Of a DNA stretch of 64,000 nucleotides, positions 18,992 through 27,487 are shown piece by piece. The stretch is from contig JADJYT010000007.1 in the NCBI GenBank assembly GCA_016719635.1, positions 186,001-250,000 on the forward strand, read 5' to 3'. The translations under genes were made by a program, and so were the position numbers. Source of the DNA: Sphingobacteriales bacterium (GTDB lineage Bacteria > Bacteroidota > Bacteroidia > Chitinophagales > JADIYW01). How positions within the stretch are numbered: the stretch's first letter is position 1; every line of letters begins with the position of its first letter. The notes beneath the pieces were generated by a model. The model was not told where the DNA came from. It saw nothing but the letters and a program-made list of their open reading frames with translations, and did no database searches.

Positions 18992-19570
18992 TTATACCGA
19001 GACAGCCTTTTCGCCTATCATCTTTCTGAGGTTTAATAAGGCATAGCGCATCCTGCCCAACGCCGTATTGATATTCGTGCCTGTCATTTCAGCGATTTCC
19101 TTGAAACTTAAATCGGCATAGTGGCGCAGGATCAGCACTTCTTTCTGGTCGGCGGGCAGCTTTTCAACCAGCTCCTTCACCGTTTTGGAGGTTTGCTGTT
19201 TGATGATCTCATCTTCCCGGCTTTCATCCGCAAACCGCAACACGTTCAGGATATCTTTCCCGTCGCTGTCCACAATAATAGGCATGCGTTTTATCCTTCG
19301 GAAGTGGTCCATGCAAAGATTGTTGGCAATCATCATCACCCAAGGCAGGAATTTACCTTCTTCGTTGTATTTTCCATTTCTCAGGCTGTCGATGACTTTG
19401 AAAAAAGTGTCCTGGAAAATATCTTCTGATAAGGCCCTGTCTTTGACACGCATCAAAATGAACGAAAAAATCTTTCGCTGGTGTTTATTCAATAATAAGT
19501 TGAGTGAATTTTCATCCCCGTTTATATATCTTTGGATGAGTTCGTTGTCGGTTTGAACAATAGGGTACAT
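18992..19570 (-). CDS. ECF-type sigma-70 factor
   Basis: An extracytoplasmic-function RNA polymerase sigma factor of about 192 residues. Region 2 covers roughly residues 15-90 (RYINGDENSLNLL, EDIFQDTFFKV, LPWVMMIANNLCMDHFRR). Region 4 covers 120-180 (LPADQKEVLILRHYADLSF with KEIAEMTGTNINTALGR as its helix-turn-helix). I use the ATG at 19570 (MYPIVQTDNE); a TTG 27 bp upstream adds nine residues of no clear value. No anti-sigma factor or outer-membrane receptor is adjacent, so this is not an iron-type FecI/FecR unit. It may be a stand-alone stress sigma. It is divergent from uvrA. Confidence 0.92.
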   Translation of the reverse strand: MYPIVQTDNELIQRYINGDENSLNLLLNKHQRKIFSFILMRVKDRALSEDIFQDTFFKVIDSLRNGKYNEEGKFLPWVMMIANNLCMDHFRRIKRMPIIVDSDGKDILNVLRFADESREDEIIKQQTSKTVKELVEKLPADQKEVLILRHYADLSFKEIAEMTGTNINTALGRMRYALLNLRKMIGEKAVSV

Positions 19571-19728
19571 GGTGTCAAGTTTTTGCTTGTTAAACAATTT
19601 GCGGATGTCATGTAGATATTGTTCAATAGGTTATTGTGTTAGGTGGGTTAACTATTACCAAGATTAATAAACAAAAACGATTTAAGTATTGTCATTAACA
19701 GTATTTAACGCAAAAAGCATACCAATTC

Positions 19729-22539
19729 ATGCCTAAAATCAAAAATATAACGATAAACAGGGATTCAAAAATTCAGATTAAGGGTGCACGTACGCACAAT
19801 CTAAAAAACATTGATGTAGAAATTCCGCGCAATCAGCTGGTGGTGGTTACAGGTGTTTCCGGTTCCGGAAAGTCATCACTGACTATCGACACCTTGTATG
19901 CTGAAGGCCAAAGACGGTATGTCGAATCGTTATCATCGTATGCAAGGCAGTTCATGAACCGGATGGATAAACCCGATGTCGATTATATCAAAGGTCTTTC
20001 TCCGGCCATTGCCATCGAACAAAAAACAACGACGGGAACTACGAGAAGTACCGTTGGAACCCTTACGGAAATCTATGATTATTTGCGTTTACTGTATGCA
20101 AAAATCGGTAAGACCTATTCGCCCGTTTCCGGCAAATTGGTGCAAAAGCAAGAGGTAACGGATGTGATGGATTATATCAAAACCCTGGATGCTGACACCA
20201 AGATTCAGATACTGTCTCCACTAAAGGAAATCACCAAAAATAAATTAGAAACACTTTTGCAGGATGGCATTCAACGATTGCTGGTTAATGGAGAAGTAAT
20301 TAGATTAGAAGACTTAGATGTAACCCTAACCCAAAAAAGGGGAAAAGAAAGCGGTAAGTCCCTTTCAGGGGATAAGGGGGTTTATATACTGATTGACAGG
20401 GTGACCGCGGAGCCATCGGAAGACAACCTGTACCGCATCGCCGATTCGGTGAATCTTGCCTTTTCCGAGAGTGACGGTTTTTGTGTACTCGATATACCCG
20501 GCAAACATAAGAAAGCATTCAGCAACCGGTTTGAACTGGATGGCATTCAGTTTGAAACGCCCTCTTCCCAGTTTTTCAATTTCAATTCTCCGTATGGCGC
20601 CTGCGCCAAATGCGAAGGATTCGGAACCATTCTCGGCATCGACCATGATTTAGTTATTCCGAACAAAAACTTATCTGTCTATGAAGATGCGGTCGTTTGC
20701 TGGAAAGGAGAGGTGATGAGCTGGTGGAAAAAACAACTCATCAAAGGGGCACCCAAATGTGATTTTCCGATACACAAACCTGTAGCGGAATTAACTAAAG
20801 AACAGTATAAAATGCTTTGGGACGGGAGTGCCCATTTTCAGGGCATCCGCGATTTTTTCAAGGATGTGGAATCGCAGACCTATAAGATTCAGTACCGAGT
20901 GATGCTGGCGAAATACCGCGGACGTACCGCCTGCGACCAGTGTGGCGGCACGCGCCTGCGTCCTGACGCGGAATATGTGAAAGTGGGCGATAAATCTCTC
21001 GGAGATTTATTACAGATGACGATTAAAGGGTTGCACGAACATTTCGTGCAGTTAAATACAGATAAGCACGATGCACAAATCGCTTCTCGTATTTTGCTGG
21101 AAATAAACAACCGCCTGCAATTCATGGTGGATGTAGGCCTGGAGTATCTTTCCCTGAGCCGCTTTTCCAATACGCTGTCCGGCGGTGAATCGCAGCGCAT
21201 CAACCTGACCAGAACATTAGGAAGTAATTTAACGGGTTCCCTGTATATTTTAGATGAACCCAGCGTGGGCCTGCACCCGCACGATACCGGAAAGCTGATC
21301 AATATCTTAAGGTATCTGCGCGATCTGGGAAATACCGTGATTGTGGTGGAACACGAAGAGGAAGCCATCCGTGCAGCGGATTACCTGATTGATGTCGGAC
21401 CTTTTGCCGGTACCCTCGGCGGCGAAATTGTATTTGCCGGGAACAGTGCGGATATCCTGAAAAATCCGAACAGTTTAACGACACAATACCTTACAGGAAA
21501 ACTGAAAATCGAAGTGCCGAAGCAGCGACGGAAGCCGATTAATTTCATAGAGATAAAAGGCGCGAAACAAAACAACCTGAAAGGCATTGATGTAAAAATT
21601 CCGTTGAAAGCGTTGTCGGTCATCACAGGCGTTTCCGGTTCGGGAAAAACAACACTCATCAAACAAATCCTGTATCCGTATTTAAAGATACAACTGGAAG
21701 GATTTGGCGGCAAGCCGGGTTTGTTCAGGGAAATCACCGGCTATAAGAACAAGATAAAGAAGATTGAGTTTGTCGACCAGAATCCGATAGGCAGGAGTTC
21801 GCGCAGTAATCCGGTGACCTACATCAAAGCCTACGACGCGATACGCGATTTGTTTTCCGTGCAATCGCTTTCAAAAATCCGCGGATACCAGGCGAAACAT
21901 TTTTCGTTTAACGTGGAAGGCGGCCGCTGCGATGCCTGCGAAGGCGAAGGTGAACAGGTGGTAGAAATGCAGTTTCTGGCGGACGTGCATCTGGTGTGTG
22001 AGGTGTGCAACGGTAAACGTTTCAAACAGGAAATCCTGGAAGTGAATTACAACGGGAAAAATATTGCTGATGTGCTGGATTTAACGGTCGATGAAGCCAT
22101 CGAATTCTTTAAGGAAAAGAAAGACGTGGTGAATAGGTTAAAACCGCTGCAGGATGTAGGCTTGGGCTATGTGCATCTCGGGCAAAGCAGTTCCACACTA
22201 AGTGGTGGCGAAGCGCAGCGCGTGAAGCTCGCGTCTTTCCTTACCAAAGGCGGCATGAAAGATCCGGTGCTGTTTATTTTTGATGAGCCGACGACGGGGT
22301 TGCATTTTCACGACATCAATAAACTGTTGAAAGCCTTTAATGCATTGATTGAAATTGGACATACCGTTGTGGTAGTAGAACACAATATAGATGTCATAAA
22401 ATGCGCAGATTGGATTATTGATTTAGGGCCAAAAGGCGGAGAAGAAGGAGGACATTTGGTATTTGAAGGCACCCCGGAGAACCTGGTAAAAAATAAAGAG
22501 AGTATTACGGGGATTTATTTGAAGGGAAAATTGAAGTAG
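19729..22539 (+). CDS. uvrA: excinuclease ABC subunit A
   Basis: The damage-recognition ATPase of nucleotide excision repair. It has two ABC ATPase modules: Walker A at residues 42-49 (GVSGSGKS) and at 633-640 (GVSGSGKT), with signatures LSGGESQR and LSGGEAQR and Walker B DEPSVG and DEPTTG. Three Cys-pair zinc sites are visible (CAKCEG near 292, CDQCGG near 403, CDACEG and CEVC near 733). Length is 936 residues. It is cytoplasmic and monocistronic by appearance. A hairpin repeat begins right at its 3' end, and the last 30 bp of the gene have a look-alike 2.4 kb downstream. Confidence 0.97.
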   Translation: MPKIKNITINRDSKIQIKGARTHNLKNIDVEIPRNQLVVVTGVSGSGKSSLTIDTLYAEGQRRYVESLSSYARQFMNRMDKPDVDYIKGLSPAIAIEQKTTTGTTRSTVGTLTEIYDYLRLLYAKIGKTYSPVSGKLVQKQEVTDVMDYIKTLDADTKIQILSPLKEITKNKLETLLQDGIQRLLVNGEVIRLEDLDVTLTQKRGKESGKSLSGDKGVYILIDRVTAEPSEDNLYRIADSVNLAFSESDGFCVLDIPGKHKKAFSNRFELDGIQFETPSSQFFNFNSPYGACAKCEGFGTILGIDHDLVIPNKNLSVYEDAVVCWKGEVMSWWKKQLIKGAPKCDFPIHKPVAELTKEQYKMLWDGSAHFQGIRDFFKDVESQTYKIQYRVMLAKYRGRTACDQCGGTRLRPDAEYVKVGDKSLGDLLQMTIKGLHEHFVQLNTDKHDAQIASRILLEINNRLQFMVDVGLEYLSLSRFSNTLSGGESQRINLTRTLGSNLTGSLYILDEPSVGLHPHDTGKLINILRYLRDLGNTVIVVEHEEEAIRAADYLIDVGPFAGTLGGEIVFAGNSADILKNPNSLTTQYLTGKLKIEVPKQRRKPINFIEIKGAKQNNLKGIDVKIPLKALSVITGVSGSGKTTLIKQILYPYLKIQLEGFGGKPGLFREITGYKNKIKKIEFVDQNPIGRSSRSNPVTYIKAYDAIRDLFSVQSLSKIRGYQAKHFSFNVEGGRCDACEGEGEQVVEMQFLADVHLVCEVCNGKRFKQEILEVNYNGKNIADVLDLTVDEAIEFFKEKKDVVNRLKPLQDVGLGYVHLGQSSSTLSGGEAQRVKLASFLTKGGMKDPVLFIFDEPTTGLHFHDINKLLKAFNALIEIGHTVVVVEHNIDVIKCADWIIDLGPKGGEEGGHLVFEGTPENLVKNKESITGIYLKGKLK

Positions 22540-22665
22540 TTGGAAAAAAACCTGAAAGCGTTTGTTTAGCTAAAGCCCGGCAAACGCTTTCAGGGTTACA
22601 ACATGCGGCGAAGTCACAGACGTTCGCCGGGCGAAGAACAATACTTCGCTGATCCGGGGTTCTTA
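22510..22665. repeat. hairpin repeat family, copy 1
   Basis: A roughly 150-bp unit starting in the last codons of uvrA. Its core is a 14-bp perfect stem (22551-22564 with 22581-22594, starting CCTGAAAGCG) with a 16-nt loop, then a GC-richer block beginning GTTACAACATGCGGCG. It aligns by eye along nearly its full length with the copy at 24930-25085, and its second half with 23835-23895. It could also act as a transcription end for uvrA, though there is no T-run. It holds no gene. Confidence 0.75.
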
Positions 22666-22809
22666 CAGTGATGATAAATCACTTATTGAACTAATGAAAG
22701 TTCAGATATTATTTTAAATTTATAAACATCCTAACTATTGGAACTATTTATTTAGAATCGAGTTTTTCATGTTAGATATTTTAACGTAATTTACAACCTA
22801 ATAGTATTC

Positions 22810-23787
22810 ATGTCTGGCTACAAACAATCTTCTGAAACAGCTTTACATTTGTTCACGGACAAAGTTCCTGTAATTAAGGAGTATCATACCGTTGGAGATA
22901 TAGAACAATTATTGCTGCTAAACAGCAAGTTTTTTGAGACGATAAATTATATTTATGTTGTTGACGATAACCAACACCTAAAGGGTGTTCTTTCCATCAA
23001 GGAAGTATTCAAGTCGAGTAAAGAGAAGTTTGCCAAAAATCTGATGCATAACAAACCTGTGTTTGTACACACAGAAACTGATCAGGAAGAGGTTGTTTAT
23101 CTGGCAATAAAAAATAAAATTAAATCCATTCCTGTTGTTGATAAGCAGCAACGATTTCTCGGTGCTATTCCATCAGATATCATACTGGAAGTACTACACC
23201 ATGAATCTACAGAGGATATTCTTCGAATGGGTGGAATCAGGACAAGCGGCTCGGTGGACGATATTTTCAGATTATCTGTGCTTCAATCTATTAAACATCG
23301 ATTACCCTGGTTAATAGTTGGATTGCTGGGTGGTATTCTCACTTCAGTAATAGTGGACGGATTTGAATCCACCCTGTCTAAAAATCTGATTCTGGCAGCC
23401 TTTATTCCATTAATAGTATATATGGCAGATGCTGTAGGTACCCAAATGGAAGCCTTTATCATACGTGATCTGGCCTTCAACCCTGAACTGAAATTTCAGA
23501 GATATTTCTATCGTCAATTTATGATTGTGCTGATTACTGCTTTTATGATAAGTTCATTAACCTACATAGGTGTAGTGCTTATCTATTCAGAAGGTCATAT
23601 TGCATCAATCGTATCATTGGCCTTATTTTGTGCTATCATGTCGTCTTTATTCTGCGGATTAATGATACCGTTTGTATTTAGTAAATTAAATCTTGATCCG
23701 GCCAATGCGAGCGGTCCGGTTGCAACCATTATTCAAGATATTGCCAGTGTAACTGTTTATTTTGCCATCGCCCATTTTTTGCTTTAA
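22810..23787 (+). CDS. short MgtE-type divalent cation transporter
   Basis: A magnesium-channel family protein of 325 residues. Residues 15-135 form a CBS-domain pair (motifs YIYVVDDNQHLKGVLSIKE and IPVVDKQQRFLGAIPSD). The C-terminal MgtE membrane domain follows, with a PLIVYMADAVGTQ motif, the DPANASGPVATIIQD signature and about five helices. Full-length MgtE is about 450 residues and has an N-terminal helical domain that gates with the CBS pair; that domain is absent here, and no upstream frame supplies it. The ATG at 22810 leads straight into the CBS region. The gene is flanked on both sides by copies of the hairpin repeat. Ion selectivity is inferred from the family. Confidence 0.87.
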   Translation: MSGYKQSSETALHLFTDKVPVIKEYHTVGDIEQLLLLNSKFFETINYIYVVDDNQHLKGVLSIKEVFKSSKEKFAKNLMHNKPVFVHTETDQEEVVYLAIKNKIKSIPVVDKQQRFLGAIPSDIILEVLHHESTEDILRMGGIRTSGSVDDIFRLSVLQSIKHRLPWLIVGLLGGILTSVIVDGFESTLSKNLILAAFIPLIVYMADAVGTQMEAFIIRDLAFNPELKFQRYFYRQFMIVLITAFMISSLTYIGVVLIYSEGHIASIVSLALFCAIMSSLFCGLMIPFVFSKLNLDPANASGPVATIIQDIASVTVYFAIAHFLL

Positions 23788-23834
23788 AAAGCGAAGCAAT
23801 TAAATTCAGGAAGCAAGCGCTGCGAACTCCGGGG

Positions 23835-23895
23835 TAGAGCATGTGGCAGAGTCACAGATGTTCGCCGAGTGACGCGGAAGACTTCGCTTATCTTG
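23835..23895. repeat. hairpin repeat family, copy 2 (partial)
   Basis: About 60 bp resembling the second half of copy 1 (shared words GTCACAGA, GTTCGCCG and ACTTCGCT). The long CCTGAAAGCG stem is missing. It lies between the MgtE gene and the convergent SDR gene. Confidence 0.5.
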
Positions 23896-23899
23896 ATTC

Positions 23900-24805
23900 T
23901 CAAAAGTTATAAGTATATCCGGTTAATTTTTCTGAAACTTCCCATAATTTCTTAGCGACTTCTTTATCATAAGCATGCGGTAAAGCTTTTACCTTTCCGG
24001 GTTTTCCTTTCATCCCATTGAATCCTGTAGGACCAAAATAATCACCACCTTTCACATCAGTATCCAAAGCAGCCATTAAGGTAGGCAACGCTCCGTCTTT
24101 AGGCGGATGTGTGAAAAATGAAAATACGGGCATAAAAACGGTATAAAATAATTTTGGAATATACCGCCCGAGTTCTGTATTGGAAACACCCGGATGTGCC
24201 GAAACCGCTATGGTTCCGGATTGATGTGCGGCTAATCTTCGCTGCAACTCCTGAGCAAATAAAAGGCAGGCCAGTTTGCTTTGTCCGTAAGCGCCCATAC
24301 GGGAATATGATTTTTCTGCATGCAGGTTTTCAAAATCAATGCGTCCCCTTTCATGGGCCTTGCTGCTTAAGGTGACGATTCTGGAATGAGGTGTCTGCAT
24401 AATGGTTTTCAACAATAAACCGGTCAGTAGAAAATGACCGAAATAATTGGCTCCCATCTGGCTTTCAAAGCCATCTTCCGTTTTGGAAAACGGCGGAATC
24501 ATGATCCCCGCATTATTAATCAGTAAGTCAAGTGTAGTGTATTTTTTTAAATAGGCATCCGCAAAAGCCCTTACGGAAGACAGCTTGCTCAAGTCGAGTT
24601 CCATGACTTCTACGGCAGCTCCTGCTGCCTGAGACAAAATTGCATTTTTTGCTTTTGAAGCTTTGTCAAGGTCGCGGCAAGCCAAAATAACAGTCATGTC
24701 TTTTTTCGCGAGCTCCAGCGCTGTTTCAAAACCAAGGCCGGTATTGGAACCTGTTACAATCGCTATTCTGCCTTTCTGGGATGGGATATTATTGATGTCA
24801 AACAT
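23900..24805 (-). CDS. short-chain dehydrogenase/reductase (retinol-dehydrogenase-like)
   Basis: A classical SDR oxidoreductase of 301 residues. The cofactor motif TGSNTGLG (about residues 18-25), the NNAG motif, the catalytic serine region and YGQSK with the Tyr/Lys pair are all present. The ACRD loop after the second strand suggests NADP(H) preference. The overall pattern resembles the retinol dehydrogenase/WW-oxidoreductase-like group common in environmental bacteria, whose substrates are mostly unknown. It is cytoplasmic and apparently monocistronic, with an exact -7 element 48 nt upstream. It is convergent with MgtE across a repeat copy. Confidence 0.9.
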   Translation of the reverse strand: MFDINNIPSQKGRIAIVTGSNTGLGFETALELAKKDMTVILACRDLDKASKAKNAILSQAAGAAVEVMELDLSKLSSVRAFADAYLKKYTTLDLLINNAGIMIPPFSKTEDGFESQMGANYFGHFLLTGLLLKTIMQTPHSRIVTLSSKAHERGRIDFENLHAEKSYSRMGAYGQSKLACLLFAQELQRRLAAHQSGTIAVSAHPGVSNTELGRYIPKLFYTVFMPVFSFFTHPPKDGALPTLMAALDTDVKGGDYFGPTGFNGMKGKPGKVKALPHAYDKEVAKKLWEVSEKLTGYTYNF

Positions 24806-24852
24806 GATTTGAATTGTTTATGCTAAATGTATAAAAATTAAAGTTAACAGAA

Positions 24853-24860
24853 CAAATCTA
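24853..24860 (-). promoter_or_regulatory. -7 promoter element (TAGATTTG) for the SDR gene
   Basis: An exact TAnnTTTG match on the minus strand, 47 nt before the SDR ATG at 24805. Confidence 0.4.
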
Positions 24861-24890
24861 AAGGGTATTTTATTACAGACAGTAGTTTGT

Positions 24891-24913
24891 TGGTTAAAAA
24901 CCAACAAAGGCGA
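24891..24913. repeat. short perfect hairpin
   Basis: TTTGTTGGTT and AACCAACAAA pair perfectly around an AAA loop in otherwise noncoding DNA just before repeat copy 3. There is no T-run, and I infer no function. Confidence 0.5.
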
Positions 24914-24929
24914 GGACTCTGCTGGGAAA

Positions 24930-25085
24930 GGATTTATTTAAAGGAGAAGTTGAAGTAGAATAGAAAACCCTGAAAGCGTTTGCTTAGCTAAAGTCTGGCA
25001 AACGCTTTCAGGGTTACAGCATGCGGCAAAGTTAGCAAGCTGCAGACATTCCCGAGCGACGGGGAAGATTTCGCTGATATTGGGG
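24930..25085. repeat. hairpin repeat family, copy 3, with a uvrA-tail-like start
   Basis: A full-length copy with a 15-bp perfect stem (24968-24982 with 24999-25013) and a 16-nt loop, then the same trailing block as copy 1. The 30 bp before the stem (GATTTATTTAAAGGAGAAG onward) closely resemble the last 30 bp of uvrA including its TAG stop, so the duplicated unit carries the end of that gene. The 370-bp gap between the SDR and GYF_2 genes contains this repeat, the hairpin at 24891 and two promoter elements, and no gene. Confidence 0.72.
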
Positions 25086-25169
25086 TGTTTTTCTTCTTTT
25101 GTCAATTGTGATGGAATATATGCGAAATGAAGCAACAAGAATGAACTATTTATTAAATTAGCATTCTAT

Positions 25170-25177
25170 TAAATTTG
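25170..25177 (+). promoter_or_regulatory. -7 element (TAAATTTG) 6 nt before the GYF_2 start
   Basis: An exact consensus match ending 6 nt before the ATG at 25184. Transcription would begin within a few bases of the start codon, giving a leaderless or nearly leaderless mRNA. It also overlaps the alternative TTG start at 25175, which is therefore unlikely. Confidence 0.5.
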
Positions 25178-25183
25178 ATAAGT

Positions 25184-25669
25184 ATGTACTTCATATCTAT
25201 AGATAATTACAAATCAGGCCCATTTACCTATGAGGAGATTGTTGAATTGCATCTAACTGATGATATGTTAGTTTGGAAAGATGGTTTGGAAGATTGGGTT
25301 AGTATTAAAGAACTTCCAGAACTGAAAAATTACTTAAATATGCAACCTCCAATGTTACCTCATGAGAGGGCAGAACTAGAAAAGCAAATAGTTTTAGATA
25401 ATAGGTACGATGAGGCTATATCTTTTTTCAAAAGGAATATTTTACACATAATTTTAGTTGCATTTATAATATCCATTGTACATTTTGTAGGCTCATTCAT
25501 AAACACCGGAACTCAGTTAGATAATTTATTTCCTGTATTCTTGACTGATGATGAAAGAAGGGCGCCTTTAACATATTACTTTCTTAATTCGGTGCCTGGG
25601 TCACTTTTGTTTAGCATACTTATCTTTCTTTCAATATCATTCTTGAAATATACAGGCGTGATTAAATAG
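25184..25669 (+). CDS. GYF_2 (DUF4339) domain membrane protein
   Basis: A protein of about 161 residues. Residues 1-50 form a GYF_2/DUF4339 domain with the conserved SGPFTYEEI and VWKDGLEDWVSI motifs, a small module that usually sits at the cytoplasmic face of membrane proteins and probably binds peptides. After a charged linker, two membrane segments follow (about 88-108 and 138-156). The coding sequence is more AT-rich than its neighbours, which may mean later acquisition. I start at ATG 25184 rather than the TTG at 25175, because a -7 element covers the latter. Function is unknown, and no partner gene is evident. Confidence 0.8.
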   Translation: MYFISIDNYKSGPFTYEEIVELHLTDDMLVWKDGLEDWVSIKELPELKNYLNMQPPMLPHERAELEKQIVLDNRYDEAISFFKRNILHIILVAFIISIVHFVGSFINTGTQLDNLFPVFLTDDERRAPLTYYFLNSVPGSLLFSILIFLSISFLKYTGVIK

Positions 25670-25735
25670 TATCCCAGAAGTTTTTTATTTATTATGTATT
25701 ATAGCGTAGTAAATTGATAATTAGATAGATGAACC

Positions 25736-26023
25736 CTATTGTTCAGTTGGTATGTAGTATTCAACAGTATATTCATTTATTTCAAATGAATTGTTTATTG
25801 GTAAATCAGTCATTGTGGTATTAATCCTATATTTTAATACAGGTTTATTTGTTTCAGCATCTAAAAATATATATTTAGATCCAATGTGTTTAACTTCTCT
25901 TCCCATATTAGCTTCAAGGGCTTCTTTAATTAATAGTTGGCTTAATTCATGTAGAATTCTTTTTGTCTCTTTCTCTGTGAACTCATTCTTTACAAAAGAT
26001 TTCGTTTTAGTGTCGTTATTCAT
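25736..26023 (-). CDS. small hypothetical protein
   Basis: I do not recognise this 95-residue product. It begins with a charged helical segment (KNEFTEKETKRILHEL) and ends with beta-like strands (KYIFLDAETNKPVLKYRI and YTVEYYIP). It has no signal peptide, membrane helix or cysteine. The composition is AT-rich like the neighbouring GYF_2 gene, with which it converges; the two may belong to one accessory patch between uvrA and accC. Codon use and a sensible fold pattern support a real gene, but no second line of evidence is visible. Confidence 0.55.
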   Translation of the reverse strand: MNNDTKTKSFVKNEFTEKETKRILHELSQLLIKEALEANMGREVKHIGSKYIFLDAETNKPVLKYRINTTMTDLPINNSFEINEYTVEYYIPTEQ

Positions 26024-26065
26024 ATTGTAATATATTAAAATGGGGAAAGAATATTTATTTCTCAG

Positions 26066-26089
26066 CAGAGTCTCTCGCAGAGGACTCTG
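26066..26089. repeat. hairpin just after accC
   Basis: CAGAGTC (26066-26072) pairs with GACTCTG (26083-26089), and the loop holds a further TCTC/AGAG pairing. It begins 11 bp past the accC stop, so it may end that transcript, although no T-run follows on the minus strand. Confidence 0.4.
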
Positions 26090-26099
26090 AGTTTAGGAA

Positions 26100-27446
26100 T
26101 CACTCCTCCTCACTCATCTCAAAGTCTTCCAGAAACTTAGTGGTGAAATTTCCTTTGCGGAAATCAGCATTGTCCATCAGTTGTAAGTGAAATGGGATGG
26201 TTGTTTTAATGCCGTCGATTTTCAATTCGTTCAGTGCGCGTTTCATGCGGTCAATCGCTTCCGTGCGCGTAGCGCCTTTCACAATCAGTTTCGCAATCAT
26301 GGAATCGTAAAACGGCGGAATCACATAGCCGCTGTACACATGCGAATCGATGCGCACGCCATAACCGCCGCTCGGCTGGTAGTTCAAAATCTTTCCGGGA
26401 CTCGGCTTAAAATTATCAAACGGATTTTCCGCATTGATGCGGCATTCCATTGCACAACCATTTGGGAAATATTCGGATTGCTCCAGTTTTTTTCCTGCCG
26501 CTAATTCAATTTGCAAGCGAATCAAATCTAACCCTATTACTTCTTCCGTCACCGGATGTTCCACCTGAATACGCGTATTCATTTCCATGAAATAAAATCC
26601 CTTGTGCTTGTCCACCAGAAACTCTATCGTGCCGACGCCTTCGTAGTTTATGGCTTTCACGGCTTTCTTCGCCGCATCGCCTAATTTTTTTCGCAGTGCA
26701 TCATCCACAAACGGACTCGGACTTTCTTCCACCAGTTTCTGATGACGACGTTGAATGGAACAATCGCGTTCAGAAAAATGGGCGGCATTGCCGTATTGGT
26801 CGCCGGCCACCTGCACTTCAATGTGTCGCGGTTCTTCAATATATTTTTCGAGGTACATGCCCGCATTGCCAAACGCCGCGCCGGCTTCCGCCTGTGCATT
26901 GTGCAGGTTGGATTCGAATTCTTCCTCCTTCCAGACGATGCGCATGCCTTTGCCGCCGCCGCCGGCTGTAGCTTTTAAAATAACGGGATAGCCGATTTCT
27001 TTCGCCAGCATTTTACCTACGGTAACATCGGTAATAAGTCCTTCAGAGCCTGGAATCACAGGCACTTTGGCTTTGATCATCGTATCCTTAGCCGTGATTT
27101 TGTCGCCCATGGCATTAATCTGTGCCGGTGTTGGTCCGATGAATTTGATATTTTTTTCACTGCATAATTGTGCGAAGACGGAATTTTCCGCTAAAAAACC
27201 ATAACCCGGATGAATGGCATCGGCTTTGGTGATTTCCGCCGCCATCAGGATGCTGTCCATTTTCAGATAGGAATCCTTGCTCGCCGGCGGACCGATACAG
27301 AAACTTTCGTCCGCAGTTTTTACATGCAAACTGTCTTTGTCTGCCGTGGAAAAAACGGCGACGGTTTTAATGCCCATTTCCTTACAGGTACGTATGATGC
27401 GCAGTGCAATTTCACCGCGGTTGGCTATGAGAATTTTCTGGAACAT
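26100..27446 (-). CDS. accC: acetyl-CoA carboxylase, biotin carboxylase subunit
   Basis: Carboxylates the biotin on AccB with ATP and bicarbonate, the first half-reaction of fatty-acid synthesis. The ATP-grasp architecture is complete: N-terminal ILIANRGEIALRI, HPGYGFLAEN, the glycine-rich ATP loop KATAGGGGKGMR, ERDCSIQRRHQK, and MNTRIQVEHPVTE with catalytic residues. The 448-residue length is standard. It lies 41 bp downstream of accB, separated by a short AT-rich palindrome, and the two are surely one transcript. A hairpin follows the stop. The short size and the separate accB gene mark it as the acetyl-CoA carboxylase enzyme rather than a fused propionyl- or pyruvate-type enzyme. Confidence 0.96.
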   Translation of the reverse strand: MFQKILIANRGEIALRIIRTCKEMGIKTVAVFSTADKDSLHVKTADESFCIGPPASKDSYLKMDSILMAAEITKADAIHPGYGFLAENSVFAQLCSEKNIKFIGPTPAQINAMGDKITAKDTMIKAKVPVIPGSEGLITDVTVGKMLAKEIGYPVILKATAGGGGKGMRIVWKEEEFESNLHNAQAEAGAAFGNAGMYLEKYIEEPRHIEVQVAGDQYGNAAHFSERDCSIQRRHQKLVEESPSPFVDDALRKKLGDAAKKAVKAINYEGVGTIEFLVDKHKGFYFMEMNTRIQVEHPVTEEVIGLDLIRLQIELAAGKKLEQSEYFPNGCAMECRINAENPFDNFKPSPGKILNYQPSGGYGVRIDSHVYSGYVIPPFYDSMIAKLIVKGATRTEAIDRMKRALNELKIDGIKTTIPFHLQLMDNADFRKGNFTTKFLEDFEMSEEE

Positions 27447-27461
27447 GGATTTTAATTAAAT

Positions 27462-27481
27462 AATTAGCTAATTAGCTAATT
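27462..27481. repeat. 20-bp AT-rich palindrome between accB and accC
   Basis: AATTAGCTAATTAGCTAATT is exactly self-complementary and also a tandem of TTAGCTAA units. It lies in the 41-bp gap inside the accBC transcript, 15 bp before the accC start. It could fold as a weak hairpin near the ribosome entry site; no function is shown. Confidence 0.45.
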
Positions 27482-27487
27482 CAAAAA

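Noticed and set aside
19598..19728. Possible regulatory operator between the sigma factor and uvrA
   Set aside because: The divergent gap is AT-rich, but I found no convincing palindrome or SOS-like box, nor an exact -7 element.
26681..26991. Several overlapping frames on both strands inside accC
   Set aside because: They are codon-bias shadows of a certain gene; their Arg/His/Pro-rich translations match nothing.
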